DNA of 32,221 nucleotides from Acidimicrobiaceae bacterium (GCA_003151955.1 PLZB01000082.1:1-32221); one strand, 5' to 3'. Counted from the first letter of the stretch, positions 1-7,059 are shown. Notes: generated by a model not told the origin, from the sequence alone. Made by a program: numbers and translations.

Positions 1-139
1 GAACCCCCGAAACACCAGGGGGGGGACCCGGGTAGCGGGGAGTGCGGGAGCCCGATCGGTTCCCAAAGCAACTCCCGATAACCCCTGTGAGAGCGCTCCA
101 CGCCATCCGGCGGGTCGACCGGCCCCTGGACCACCTCTA

Positions 140-163
140 CTTCAGGAGTCTCCTAGGCTGAAG
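140..163 (+). promoter_or_regulatory. candidate promoter/operator of the acyl-CoA dehydrogenase gene
   Basis: A TAGGCT hexamer at 154-159 fits the actinobacterial -10 pattern TANNNT. It sits inside an interrupted inverted repeat with arms CTTCAG (140-145) and CTGAAG (158-163), and GGAG/CTCC is nested within. This is where a repressor of the TetR or similar class could bind, but no regulator gene is adjacent. The rest of 1-187 holds no gene that I can support. Confidence 0.3.
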
Positions 164-187
164 GTTCCTGAGACGGGGAGGACAGCA

Positions 188-1393
188 GTGGAGCAGCTCA
201 TCGACATGCCGGCCGAGGACTGGGCCGTCCTCGAGACGGTGGAGCGCTTCGCCCGGGAGGTCCTCCGGCCGGCGGGCCGGGCCCTCGACGCCCTGGCCGA
301 CCCGGCCCAGGTCATCGAGCCCGGGTCGGTCCTCTGGGACGTCTTCACCGAGTACCGGGCCCTCGGGGTCGACTCGGCCGAGCTCGGCGCCTCCGGCATG
401 CCCCCGGCCCGGGAGGCCAGGCTCCGGGCCATGATCGGCGAGCTCCTGGGCTGGGGGGACGCCGGCCTGGCCATGAGCCTCGAGGTCTCGAGCTTCCCCC
501 GCATCCTGGCCCGCCTCTCGGGCCGGCCCACCCTCATCGAGCGGTTCGACCGGCCCGAGGCCATCGGCTGCTGGGCCGTCACCGAACCCGACCAGGGCAC
601 CGACATGTTCCTCCACGGGAGCGACCCCCTCCGGAAGCCTGCCCATCCCAGCTGCGTCGCCGTCCTGGACGGGGAGGACTGGGTCATCTCGGGCCAGAAG
701 TCGGCCTGGGTCTCGAACGGGAGCATCGCCACGGCGGCGGCCCTCTTCTGCCAGGTCGACCGGGGTCAGGGTCCGATCGGGGTGGGCGGCTTCCTCGTCC
801 CCCTCGACCCACCCGACGTCTCCCGGGACAAGCCCGTCGACAAGCTGGGCCAGCGGGCCCTCAACCAGGGGGAGCTCTTCTTCGACGACCTCCGGGTCCC
901 CCTCGACCACCTCGTCCTCCCCCCCGACGAGAAGAGCTTCGGCGGCGACTTCGCCCTCTCCTTCGCCAACTCGACCATGGGCTCCACCTTCACCGGGGTG
1001 GCCCGAGCCGCCTACGAGGCCGCCCTCGACTACGCGCAGGAGCGGATCCAGGGCGGGGGCCCGATCATCCGCCACCAGAACGTCCAGGGGAAGCTCTTCT
1101 CGATGTTCCGGGCCGTCCAGGCCTCGGAGGCCCTCAGCAGGGACGTCGTCATCCGCAATACCGTCGCCGGCCACTCCCTCCCGCGCTCCATCGCCTCCAA
1201 GGTGACGGCCACCCAGACCGCCTTCGACGTGGCCAGCGAGGCCCTCGGCATCTTCGGGGCCAACGGCCTCAACCGGGCCTATCCCATCGAGAAGATCCTC
1301 AGAGATGCCCGGGCCTCGATGATCGAGGACGGCAGCAACGACGTCCTCGGCCTTCTCGCCGTCCAGCGGATCGTGGCCAGGACCCCCACTTGA
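188..1393 (+). CDS. acyl-CoA dehydrogenase family protein
   Basis: A 401-residue flavoenzyme of the acyl-CoA dehydrogenase superfamily, expected to oxidise an acyl-CoA thioester at the alpha-beta bond with FAD and pass electrons to ETF. The middle domain shows the flavin-contacting 'WAVTEPDQGTD' segment and the 'GQKSAWVSNG' strand. The C-terminal helical domain ends with 'MIEDGSNDVLG', which aligns with the usual 'YEGTSEI' region, so E380 is the candidate catalytic base. Length is normal for the family. The GTG start at 188 is chosen because a strong ribosome-binding site, GGGGAGG at 175-181, lies six bases upstream. The gene stands alone, ahead of a toxin-antitoxin pair. The substrate cannot be read from the sequence. 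Confidence 0.9.
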   Translation: MEQLIDMPAEDWAVLETVERFAREVLRPAGRALDALADPAQVIEPGSVLWDVFTEYRALGVDSAELGASGMPPAREARLRAMIGELLGWGDAGLAMSLEVSSFPRILARLSGRPTLIERFDRPEAIGCWAVTEPDQGTDMFLHGSDPLRKPAHPSCVAVLDGEDWVISGQKSAWVSNGSIATAAALFCQVDRGQGPIGVGGFLVPLDPPDVSRDKPVDKLGQRALNQGELFFDDLRVPLDHLVLPPDEKSFGGDFALSFANSTMGSTFTGVARAAYEAALDYAQERIQGGGPIIRHQNVQGKLFSMFRAVQASEALSRDVVIRNTVAGHSLPRSIASKVTATQTAFDVASEALGIFGANGLNRAYPIEKILRDARASMIEDGSNDVLGLLAVQRIVARTPT

Positions 1394-1412
1394 CGATGTG
1401 AACACCGGTAAG

Positions 1413-1432
1413 ACTCTCGCTACACTGAGAGT
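1413..1432 (+). promoter_or_regulatory. leaderless promoter and autoregulatory operator of the vapBC-type pair
   Basis: Perfect 6-bp arms ACTCTC (1413-1418) and GAGAGT (1427-1432) flank a TACACT -10 element (1421-1426). The ATG follows at 1433, six bases after the -10, so transcript and reading frame probably start together. Ribbon-helix-helix antitoxins usually repress their own promoter through such inverted repeats. Binding itself is inferred. Confidence 0.55.
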
Positions 1433-1720
1433 ATGACTCCCAAGAAGGAACGACTGACGGTGACGGTCGATCCCCACCTCATCAGGGCGGGGAACGAGGC
1501 CGTGACCATGGGAATGGCCGACTCCTTGAGTGGCTGGGTGAACGATGCGCTGGCCGACAAGGTGGCCCACGAACGTCGACGGGAAGGGATGGCCAAGGCC
1601 GTTGCCGCCTACGAGGCCGAGTTCGGTGAGATCACCGAGGAGCAGATGGACGACGCGGTGCGACGGAGTCGGGAGAAGGCCGTCGTCGTCCGCGGTTCGA
1701 AGCGGCGAAAGGCGTCATGA
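1433..1720 (+). CDS. vapB: ribbon-helix-helix antitoxin (VapB-type)
   Basis: A 95-residue antitoxin expected to bind and neutralise the PIN toxin encoded next to it and to repress the operon. The N-terminal 'RLTVTVDPHLIRAGNEA' strand plus helices up to about residue 45 fit a ribbon-helix-helix DNA-binding domain. The charged C-terminal half ('AYEAEFGEITEEQMDDA', then a basic tail) is the likely toxin-wrapping segment. The start at 1433 has no Shine-Dalgarno sequence but is placed ideally for leaderless translation. The stop overlaps the toxin ATG as ATGA (1717-1720), implying translational coupling. The pair lies just left of the accessory region. Confidence 0.85.
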   Translation: MTPKKERLTVTVDPHLIRAGNEAVTMGMADSLSGWVNDALADKVAHERRREGMAKAVAAYEAEFGEITEEQMDDAVRRSREKAVVVRGSKRRKAS

Positions 1721-2094
1721 ACCTCGTCTTCGATGCCGGTGGGCTCATCGCCCTGGAACGGGGGGAGCAATTGGTGTGGGCCCTGTACAAGAATGCCCTG
1801 GCCCGCGATGACCGGCTGGTGACCAACGCCGCCGTCCTGGGCCAGGTGTGGCGGGGCGGCCCCCGCCAGGCCCGCCTTTCCCTCGCGCTGGTGGGAATCG
1901 ACGTCCGGCCGGTCGACGAAGAAATGGGTCGGGCCGCCGGGAAGCTCCTGGGCTCCGCCCGGACCTCGGACCTCCTCGATGCCACCGTCATCCTGTTGGC
2001 CCACGATGGTGACGGGATCATCACCTCCGGTCCGGGAGACCTCGAGCCGCTGGCCGCCGCGTCCGGCCGCCATGTCGAGCTCGTCCATCCTTGA
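1717..2094 (+). CDS. vapC: PIN-domain ribonuclease toxin (VapC-type), active site partly altered
   Basis: A 125-residue PIN-domain protein that should cleave RNA when free of its antitoxin. Visible acidic residues are D6 in 'FDAGG', D85/D88 in 'TSDLLDATVILLA' and D108. Two usual positions differ: the second-helix acidic position reads Q43 in 'LGQVWRGG', which is common in one actinobacterial subfamily, and the 'TSDPxDL' signature reads 'TSGPGDL', with G105 where Asp is normal. The toxin may therefore be weakened. It is translationally coupled to the antitoxin through ATGA. It ends 19 bp before the first R1 repeat. Confidence 0.85.
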   Translation: MNLVFDAGGLIALERGEQLVWALYKNALARDDRLVTNAAVLGQVWRGGPRQARLSLALVGIDVRPVDEEMGRAAGKLLGSARTSDLLDATVILLAHDGDGIITSGPGDLEPLAAASGRHVELVHP

Positions 2095-2112
2095 GGGCCA
2101 GGCATCTGTGAC

Positions 2113-2162
2113 CAAAGCACGGCCTTTTGCAACAGAGTTGACGCGTTGGCCCTGAGCTGGCG
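2113..2162 (+). repeat. R1 repeat, copy 1 (50 bp)
   Basis: Begins CAAAGCACGGCCTTTTGCAA and matches 5534-5583 at 48 of 50 positions in the same orientation. It starts 19 bp after the vapC stop codon. The sequences after the two copies are unrelated, so this looks like a defined element end rather than part of a longer duplication. Confidence 0.85.
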
Positions 2163-2270
2163 ATGGCCAGACGGGCAGCCCTCGCCGCCCGAGACTGGAG
2201 CAACTGCGCCACCCTCAGACGGGACAACCGAGAGAACGAGCGTGCTCGGAGACCGAGCCGGTGACTGTCA

Positions 2271-2289
2271 CCTCGACCCTGGTTCGAGG
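2271..2289 (-). terminator. candidate terminator of the copper operon
   Basis: Arms CCTCGA (2271-2276) and TCGAGG (2284-2289) form a 6-bp hairpin with a 7-nt loop, 9 bp beyond the stop codon of the last operon gene on the minus strand. There is no clear T-run, as is common in high-GC actinobacteria. Confidence 0.35.
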
Positions 2290-2297
2290 GCGAGCGG

Positions 2298-2624
2298 TTA
2301 GGTTTCGGTGCGCTCGCCGGGGCTGAGATGGCGTAGATGCGAGCGGATCCCCCGAGGATGCGCACCGTCCCGGACTTGACCGAGGATGTCGTCAGCTTCG
2401 TTCTGTGTCATCGAGCCGTCGGCGACAGCGGCTTCGAAACGATTCCCGGCATGGCGAACACGGACATCACGAACGGCTACATCGAATGCTTCGTCGCCGT
2501 CGGCCTCACGGATGCGGTTCGCCTCGTCCTCGGCCATCTGGCCCTTCTTCACCATCTTGTTGAGGCCCCGGAGGATGGACTCTCGCTGTCGAGGCGTCGT
2601 GGGCTGGTTGGAGTCGTCGGTCAA
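2298..2624 (-). CDS. small acidic/basic helical protein, last gene of the copper operon
   Basis: A 108-residue protein of no family I can name. It starts with TTG at 2624 (TTGACC), overlapping the permease stop as TTGA, with GAGGTG as a plausible ribosome-binding site just upstream. It appears to contain two related helical segments, 'KKGQMAEDEANRIREA' and 'ADGSMTQNEADDILGQV', each of the pattern G-x-M-x-x-x-E-A. This resembles short SHOCT-like motifs that often accompany membrane proteins. There is no signal peptide or membrane segment. Its position suggests an accessory role for the permease, but nothing in the sequence proves it. Confidence 0.7.
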   Translation of the reverse strand: MTDDSNQPTTPRQRESILRGLNKMVKKGQMAEDEANRIREADGDEAFDVAVRDVRVRHAGNRFEAAVADGSMTQNEADDILGQVRDGAHPRGIRSHLRHLSPGERTET

Positions 2625-4135
2625 CTCTTCACCTCGGGATTGCTGTGGTGGTCCGGGTCGGTGTCGAAAGCTGAGGCGCAGCCGGGACTGCAGAAGGAGT
2701 AGGTCACGCCGTGGTGGTCACGGTGGGCGGCGGCATGATCGGGATCCAGCGGCATTCTGCAGACCGGATCGACAACGGTGGGCTGTCCCGGAGACGGATT
2801 TGCCGCGAGTGTCATCGTTGCCACCTGTTGTGTGCCCGGCACCTCTTCGCTTCGTCCCGATAGGAAGCGGTTCCGGCAGCGGTCGGAACAGAAGTAGGAC
2901 GTCGTCCCGTCGACGACTGCCGAAGCGGGAGCGTCCGCCGTCCGTACCTGCATCCCGCAGACCGGGTCGATGGCGTATCCGTCGCCGCCGCCGAAACGCG
3001 TCTTGTTCCGGGCGAGCCACCAGACAGCGAGGGCGAGGAGGAGGAAGATGATGTTGAGGTAGGTCGTGTAGTTCCACTCGAAGTGCGCGGATGTCACCTG
3101 GAGCGGCCGGGTGGTCGGGACGGCGTTGAAGAGACGGAAGATGCCTTCGGTCAGAAGTCCTGCTGTCGCCATGAGCACGTAGAACAGGCCCACCAGCCGA
3201 AGGGTGAGCTTCGGTCCGTAGAACTTCCGGTAGATGAGGATGAGCGGCATGGCGATGAGGTCGGCGAAGATGAAGGAGATCACGCCACCGAAGCTGATCC
3301 CTCCCGACCACAGGGCCGCGGCAAGCGGGACGTTGCCGATGGAACACACCCAGCTCACGACAGCGATGATCGGGCCGACGAGGGCGTTCTCGAGACTCGT
3401 CCAGAAGCCGTGGCCGTGGAGGAAGAGCGCGTTCCAGACGTGCGTTGGGACGAGCACCGCCAGGAATCCCGCCACGGTGTAGCCGACCACCAGCTCACGA
3501 CGGAGCATGGTGACGTCGGCGACGGCGTAGCTCGCCGCGTCCGACCAGGCCGCAGGGGACCGCGCCTTCGAGGACCACGACGCCTTCTCGAGCTCTTCTT
3601 GCCGCTCTGCGGAGACGCCGGTCATGGCGGCGTGGTCATGGGCATGAGCACTTTCGCCCTGGACTCGACGACGGGCCGCCTCCACGAGCGCAGAGCGGAA
3701 GATGAACCCGCCGAGGATGGCAAGCAGGATGATCATGATCGGGCCGCCGACGAACTCGGCTGCCATGAACTGCCAGCCGAGGAGCACGAGCATGACGATG
3801 CCGAGCTCGACGACAAGGTTCGTCGAGGCGATCAGGAAGACCATGGCGGCGACGAAGTCCGCACCTTTCGCGAAGAGGGACTTCGACATGGCGGAGGCTG
3901 CATACGAGCAACTCGACGACACCATCCCGTAGCCGGCAGCCCGGCCGACGGCGGCGGGCCGATGGTTGCCGAGCTTCGCCTGCATCTGTTCCTTGGAGAC
4001 GAACGCCTGGACGACACCGGAGAGCGTGAAGCCCAGGACGAGCGCCCAGAGGGTCTCCCAGAACATGAAGAAGCCTTCACGAAGGCTCCTCCCGATGTCG
4101 ACGAGCGGAGAGACCGCCGCCACGACGTGGATCAC
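2621..4135 (-). CDS. ArsP/DUF318-type permease fused to two C-terminal YHS domains
   Basis: A 504-residue membrane permease of the ArsP_1/DUF318 family. Several hydrophobic spans are visible in two blocks (about residues 20-150 and 210-380), with the family segment 'GMVSSSCSYAASAMSKSLF' in the first. A His-containing loop, 'AHAHDHAAM', lies between the blocks. The C-terminus adds two YHS metal-binding domains, 'DPVCGMQV...YFCSDRCRNRF' from about residue 389 and 'DPVCRMPL...YSFCSPGCASAF' from about 454. The fusion of permease and tandem YHS suggests metal capture and export. Because it lies directly downstream of csoR, copper is the likely substrate. GTG start at 4135 overlaps the csoR stop (GTGA). 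Confidence 0.85.
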   Translation of the reverse strand: MIHVVAAVSPLVDIGRSLREGFFMFWETLWALVLGFTLSGVVQAFVSKEQMQAKLGNHRPAAVGRAAGYGMVSSSCSYAASAMSKSLFAKGADFVAAMVFLIASTNLVVELGIVMLVLLGWQFMAAEFVGGPIMIILLAILGGFIFRSALVEAARRRVQGESAHAHDHAAMTGVSAERQEELEKASWSSKARSPAAWSDAASYAVADVTMLRRELVVGYTVAGFLAVLVPTHVWNALFLHGHGFWTSLENALVGPIIAVVSWVCSIGNVPLAAALWSGGISFGGVISFIFADLIAMPLILIYRKFYGPKLTLRLVGLFYVLMATAGLLTEGIFRLFNAVPTTRPLQVTSAHFEWNYTTYLNIIFLLLALAVWWLARNKTRFGGGDGYAIDPVCGMQVRTADAPASAVVDGTTSYFCSDRCRNRFLSGRSEEVPGTQQVATMTLAANPSPGQPTVVDPVCRMPLDPDHAAAHRDHHGVTYSFCSPGCASAFDTDPDHHSNPEVKS

Positions 4136-4419
4136 GATCGCACCATGCGGGCGATCGCCGCGGTCGCCTCGTTGATCTTGTCGTCAGCCTCCTGGCCACC
4201 GGCAGCGACCGCGTTGACAACGCAGCGGGTCAGGTGATCGTCGAGGAGTTCGAGAGCGACTGCCTGCAGAGCACGAGTCGTCGCAGACACCTGGTCGAGG
4301 ATGTTGATGCAGTACGTGTCCTCCTCGACCATTCGTTGCAGCCCACGGACCTGACCTTCGATCCGGCGGAGCCGCTTCTGGATCGCAGCCTTCTCGTCGA
4401 TGTAGCCGGGCATCGTCAT
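4132..4419 (-). CDS. csoR: copper-sensing repressor CsoR
   Basis: A 95-residue CsoR/DUF156 regulator that represses its operon until Cu(I) binds. The three ligands are all present: C37 in 'DTYCINIL' and H62/C66 in 'DDHLTRCV', at almost the same numbering as the C36/H61/C65 of Mycobacterium tuberculosis CsoR. This C-H-C set points to copper rather than nickel or formaldehyde sensing. The ATG at 4419 is preferred over an in-frame ATG at 4455, because the latter lies inside the operator and upstream of the likely transcription start. A GGGAGG motif at 4431-4436 is the probable ribosome-binding site. The gene overlaps the permease by GTGA. Confidence 0.93.
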   Translation of the reverse strand: MTMPGYIDEKAAIQKRLRRIEGQVRGLQRMVEEDTYCINILDQVSATTRALQAVALELLDDHLTRCVVNAVAAGGQEADDKINEATAAIARMVRS

Positions 4420-4443
4420 CGCAGCACCATCCTCCCGAGAGGA

Positions 4444-4463
4444 AGTATACCCCATAGGGGTAT
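4444..4463 (-). promoter_or_regulatory. CsoR operator overlapping a TATACT -10 element
   Basis: ATACCCCATAGGGGTAT at 4447-4463 has perfect 7-bp arms around a 3-bp centre and matches the known G/C-rich CsoR box type. On the minus strand a TATACT -10 element at 4449-4444 shares bases with the right arm, so a bound repressor would block RNA polymerase. This is classical copper-inducible autoregulation of csoR and the permease. Confidence 0.82.
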
Positions 4464-4502
4464 TATGCGCCAGGGGGTACCCGCTGATCCCGGATGCCGG
4501 GA

Positions 4503-5060
4503 TCAGGAGATGACGGTGAAGGTTGCGTACATCCCGTCGGCATAGTGCCAGGGCACGTCGCAGAGCAGCTCGTAGTGGCCGGGGCGGAGCGTGAGCGTGA
4601 CCCAGCTCCGGGAGCCGGTCGAGATGCCGTCCCCCTGACCGGCACCGCAGGAGGTCGATGCTTCGCCGAGGCTCTGCGATTCGTCGATCTTGCCGTCTGA
4701 CCCGACTGGCCTGGTGCCGACCCCGTCGGCAGGCACGGGAAGCACGAGGAACTCGTGATTCAACGCGCCGTAATTCGTGACGACGAACGTCACCTGACCA
4801 GCGGACCTGCTCGTCGGGCTCGGGATCAGCCGGAGCATCATCGGGGCCTGGCTCATCATGCCGCCGCCAGCGTCATAGAGACCGACCTGGACGACCTGAC
4901 TCGCCTCATGTGACGGCTCACACGACGTCAGCGACGTCGCCGCCGTGGTGCTCCCACGGTTCGTCGCAACAAGCCCGCCGATGAGCGCAGTCGATGCTGC
5001 GGCAAGCAGCACGACGATGAGTACCAACAGTCCGTGGGATCGAAGACGGGTTGCCATCAC
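4503..5060 (-). CDS. membrane-anchored cupredoxin (plastocyanin-like)
   Basis: A 185-residue protein with an N-terminal hydrophobic anchor (about residues 10-32) that puts the rest outside the membrane. The C-terminal half is a cupredoxin fold with a full type-1 copper ligand set: H102 in 'NHEFLVLP', then C167, H172 and M177 in 'LLCDVPWHYADGMY'. It would bind or carry copper at the cell surface. The middle is Met-rich ('GGGMMSQAPMM'), also suited to Cu(I). The start is GTG at 5060 (overlapping the previous stop as GTGA) or the next codon, ATG at 5057. It belongs to the same minus-strand group as csoR, upstream of the CsoR box. Confidence 0.85.
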   Translation of the reverse strand: MMATRLRSHGLLVLIVVLLAAASTALIGGLVATNRGSTTAATSLTSCEPSHEASQVVQVGLYDAGGGMMSQAPMMLRLIPSPTSRSAGQVTFVVTNYGALNHEFLVLPVPADGVGTRPVGSDGKIDESQSLGEASTSCGAGQGDGISTGSRSWVTLTLRPGHYELLCDVPWHYADGMYATFTVIS

Positions 5061-5320
5061 AGCTCCCGAAGCGTGGCAAGCGTCTTTCGGAACTGCTCCT
5101 CGTCGATCTCCCCTCGGGCAAGCCGCCCACGGAGAATCGTCTCAGCCTCTGACACTGGACCAGACGCCGGACCCGGTGGGGTGTCGTGGCTGTGTCCGAG
5201 GTAACGCACGAGTGCGACCACCCCGAAGACGACGATCGCCCAGAAGATCACCATGGCCACCGCCATGACGATCCACATCCCGAATCCCCAACCGCCCTGG
5301 TAGCCCCATCCGTGCATCAT
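5057..5320 (-). CDS. small SHOCT-domain membrane protein
   Basis: An 87-residue protein with a Gly/Trp/Met-rich N-terminus ('MMHGWGYQGGWGFGM'), one strong transmembrane helix (about residues 16-42) and a C-terminal SHOCT motif, 'ETILRGRLARGEIDEEQF'. Such proteins are common in copper-resistance clusters, though their biochemical role is unclear. The ATG at 5320 is chosen over an upstream TTG at 5335 because GGAGG at 5329-5333 is at a good distance. The stop overlaps the cupredoxin GTG (GTGA). It is the first gene of the unit 1 operon. Confidence 0.82.
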   Translation of the reverse strand: MMHGWGYQGGWGFGMWIVMAVAMVIFWAIVVFGVVALVRYLGHSHDTPPGPASGPVSEAETILRGRLARGEIDEEQFRKTLATLREL

Positions 5321-5497
5321 TCGCGACACCTCCAACCATCTCCCGCCAGTCTGCGACCGTGCGCCGGCGCTGGCCTAGAGGCGAAAGGCCCTCGGGCCAG
5401 GGCCCGGACCAGACGCCCTACGTCACCACCCTGAGGAAGCGCTGAACAGCTCGTGTGGCCAAGCCCCTCTCAGGCCCGCTGTCCCGAGTGACCGCCT

Positions 5498-5535
5498 GGA
5501 ATAGCACCCACTTCGAATACGCCGCTCCACCAACA
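5498..5535 (+). repeat. R2 repeat, copy 1 (38 bp)
   Basis: Begins GGAATAGCACCCACTTCGAA and matches 6262-6299 at 37 of 38 positions in the same orientation. It abuts R1 copy 2 directly. The gene-free stretch 5321-5645 holds this repeat, R1 copy 2 and otherwise nothing that I recognise. Confidence 0.85.
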
Positions 5536-5583
5536 AAGCACGGCCTTTTGCAACAGAGTTGACGCGTAGGCCGTGAGCTGGCG
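5534..5583 (+). repeat. R1 repeat, copy 2 (50 bp)
   Basis: Second copy of the 50-bp sequence at 2113-2162, with two substitutions, in direct orientation. It begins at the last two bases of R2 copy 1, so the junction reads as the end of one unit and the start of the next. Confidence 0.85.
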
Positions 5584-5645
5584 GCAGATTCGATTCCCCC
5601 CTGGTGGTTCGAGCACCCCCGCCGTGACCCTGGCACGGTGGGTAG

Positions 5646-6165
5646 ATGTTCCCGCTGCCCGGACGTCCAGAGCACCAGACCGAGATCCCGGTTGACGATG
5701 CAGAGGAGCAAGCGGCCGCTCACGACTTGGCCATTCTCATTCCCGTCCGTCGGCCGGTCCCGCTCGCGTTCCTTGCCGGAGCCGCCCTCTCCATGGCAGC
5801 CGGGGGCATCTTGAACGCCTACGTCATCAGCTTCTCCTCCTCTTCCGCCCCCGAATTCTGGCAGCGAGTCTCGAACTACCTGATCTTCACGACCTACGCA
5901 CTCGGTGCTCTCGCAACCCCGTGGGACTGGCCATAACCCGGGGCCCCACCACGATGCGCCGCGGTGATGCCATCTCGCTGGCCGGCGTCGCGCTGGCGTT
6001 CTCGCTGTTCTGCCTCCCATAGCGCTGTTCACCCACGACACGACCACAGTGGCCCTCAGCGAGCTGCCTGGAATCCTTGGGTGGTCGACGCTCGCCGGCG
6101 TGCTCATCGCCACCATCTACCGGACCCGGCACCAAGACGAGCAAGGCTCTGTGGGTAGCGTCTGA
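5646..6165 (+). pseudogene. small multi-span membrane protein, two frameshifts
   Basis: Three overlapping frames together give one plausible protein. Frame one (from 5646) has a soluble N-terminus and two hydrophobic spans ('FLAGAALSMAAGGILNAYV' and 'YLIFTTYALGALATP'). It leaves the coding path near 5925-5930. Frame two continues with 'VGLAITRGPTTMRRGDAISLA' and a third span to about 6015. Frame three continues with 'IALFTHDTTTVALSELPGI' and a fourth span, ending 'IYRTRHQDEQ' before the TGA at 6163-6165. Each shift joins hydrophobic segments smoothly, which argues for a decayed gene rather than chance. I do not recognise the family. Assembly error is the main alternative. Confidence 0.55.
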
Positions 6166-6261
6166 CGGAGGTGGCGCAGGGTCTCAGCCTCCGCCCTCTC
6201 CAGCTTCACCCCACCGAGGCCCTCAACCCCGCCAGACGGCGTCGTACGCGTCATCAGAGGG

Positions 6262-6299
6262 GGAATAGCACCCACTTCGAATACGCCCCTCCACCAACA
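6262..6299 (+). repeat. R2 repeat, copy 2 (38 bp)
   Basis: Second copy of the 38-bp sequence at 5498-5535 with a single substitution, same orientation. It forms the right boundary of the accessory stretch, next to the rnhB stop at 6304. Confidence 0.85.
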
Positions 6300-6303
6300 G
6301 CTG

Positions 6304-7059
6304 TCACCGCCAGGGCAGGTCCTCGACGTAGGACCAGCTCCGCCGGTGGACGGCGGTCAGGCCGTAGCCCCGGAGGGCGAGCTGGTGGGTCTGGGAGGGA
6401 TAGCCCTTGTTCCGGTCGAAGTCGAATCCGGGGTAGCAGGCCGCGTCGGCCCGCATGAGCCGGTCCCGGCTGACCTTGGCCAGGATGGAGGCGGCCGCCA
6501 CCGACATGCACCGGGCGTCCCCCTTGATCACGGTCTCCACCACCGGCTTCCAGCCGGCCGGGAGGGGGTCCTCGTCGAAGAGCCCGGGGGCCTCGAGGGG
6601 GGTGACGTAGTCGAAGTTCCCGTCGAGGACGACGGCATCGGGGAGGAGGTCGGGGGGGAGGGCCAGGAAGGCCCGGCGGGAGGCGAGGCGGAGGGCGGCG
6701 GTCATCCCCAGCCGGTCGCAGTCGGCCGGTGAGACGTGACCGACCCCCCAGGCCCGGGCCCAGGAGACCACCGGTCCGTAGAGCTTCTCCCGGCGCTCCT
6801 CGACCAGGAGCTTCGAATCCCGGAGCCCCCGTGGCATCGGCCCCGGGGACGCCCCGATCACAACGACCGCCACCGTCAGCGGCCCCGCCCACGCGCCCCG
6901 CCCCACCTCGTCCACCCCGCCCACGAAGCTGTGGCCGGCCTGCCACAGCGCTCGTTCATGGAGGAGCCGGGGAGCGGACCGGGACGTCTTCCGGGACCGT
7001 GACAGCTTGGACAATGTTGGGGGAACTCCCTTGCCTAGGTTGCCTGCAGCACGCATCAT
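6304..7059 (-). CDS. rnhB: ribonuclease HII
   Basis: RNase HII removes ribonucleotides and RNA-DNA hybrids from genomic DNA. The signature is clear: 'GGVDEVGRGAWAGPL' with the first catalytic Asp-Glu pair, 'LRDSKLL', and 'CMSVAAASILAKVSRDR' with the C-terminal acidic and basic residues. The protein is about 251 residues with an N-terminal basic extension before the catalytic core. The start is uncertain. ATG codons at 7059 and 7056 are preferred to a TTG at 7083 that lacks any upstream signal. A GATAGT hexamer six bases before the ATG at 7056 would suit leaderless expression. It is divergent from the small gene at 7111. Confidence 0.93.
   Translation of the reverse strand: MMRAAGNLGKGVPPTLSKLSRSRKTSRSAPRLLHERALWQAGHSFVGGVDEVGRGAWAGPLTVAVVVIGASPGPMPRGLRDSKLLVEERREKLYGPVVSWARAWGVGHVSPADCDRLGMTAALRLASRRAFLALPPDLLPDAVVLDGNFDYVTPLEAPGLFDEDPLPAGWKPVVETVIKGDARCMSVAAASILAKVSRDRLMRADAACYPGFDFDRNKGYPSQTHQLALRGYGLTAVHRRSWSYVEDLPWR

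Larger units (their letters stand above)
2113..5535. mobile_element. cassette-like unit 1 (R1 - copper operon - R2)
   Basis: The unit opens with R1 (2113-2162) and closes with R2 (5498-5535). Both ends recur on the adjacent smaller unit, and the two units abut with only 'CA' shared at 5534-5535. Base composition inside is clearly lower in GC than in the flanking genes. The cargo is a five-gene minus-strand copper operon. No transposase or recombinase is encoded inside. I infer acquisition as a module; the mechanism is unknown. Confidence 0.5.
5534..6299. mobile_element. cassette-like unit 2 (R1 - broken membrane gene - R2)
   Basis: A 766-bp unit with the same left (R1) and right (R2) ends as unit 1, placed in tandem. 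Its only cargo is a frameshifted membrane-protein gene. The right end lies 5 bp from the rnhB stop codon, which marks the return to high-GC core sequence. It has no recombinase gene. Confidence 0.45.

Noticed and set aside
2271..2297. GGTTCGAGG sequence resembling a tRNA T-arm
   Set aside because: There is no acceptor, D or anticodon arm around it. It is better explained as a hairpin after the copper operon.
5530..5540. Integron attC-like core at the unit junction
   Set aside because: The junction, read as its complement, gives GTTGGTG, which does not fit GTTRRRY. R1 and R2 also do not fold into the paired simple sites of an attC element.
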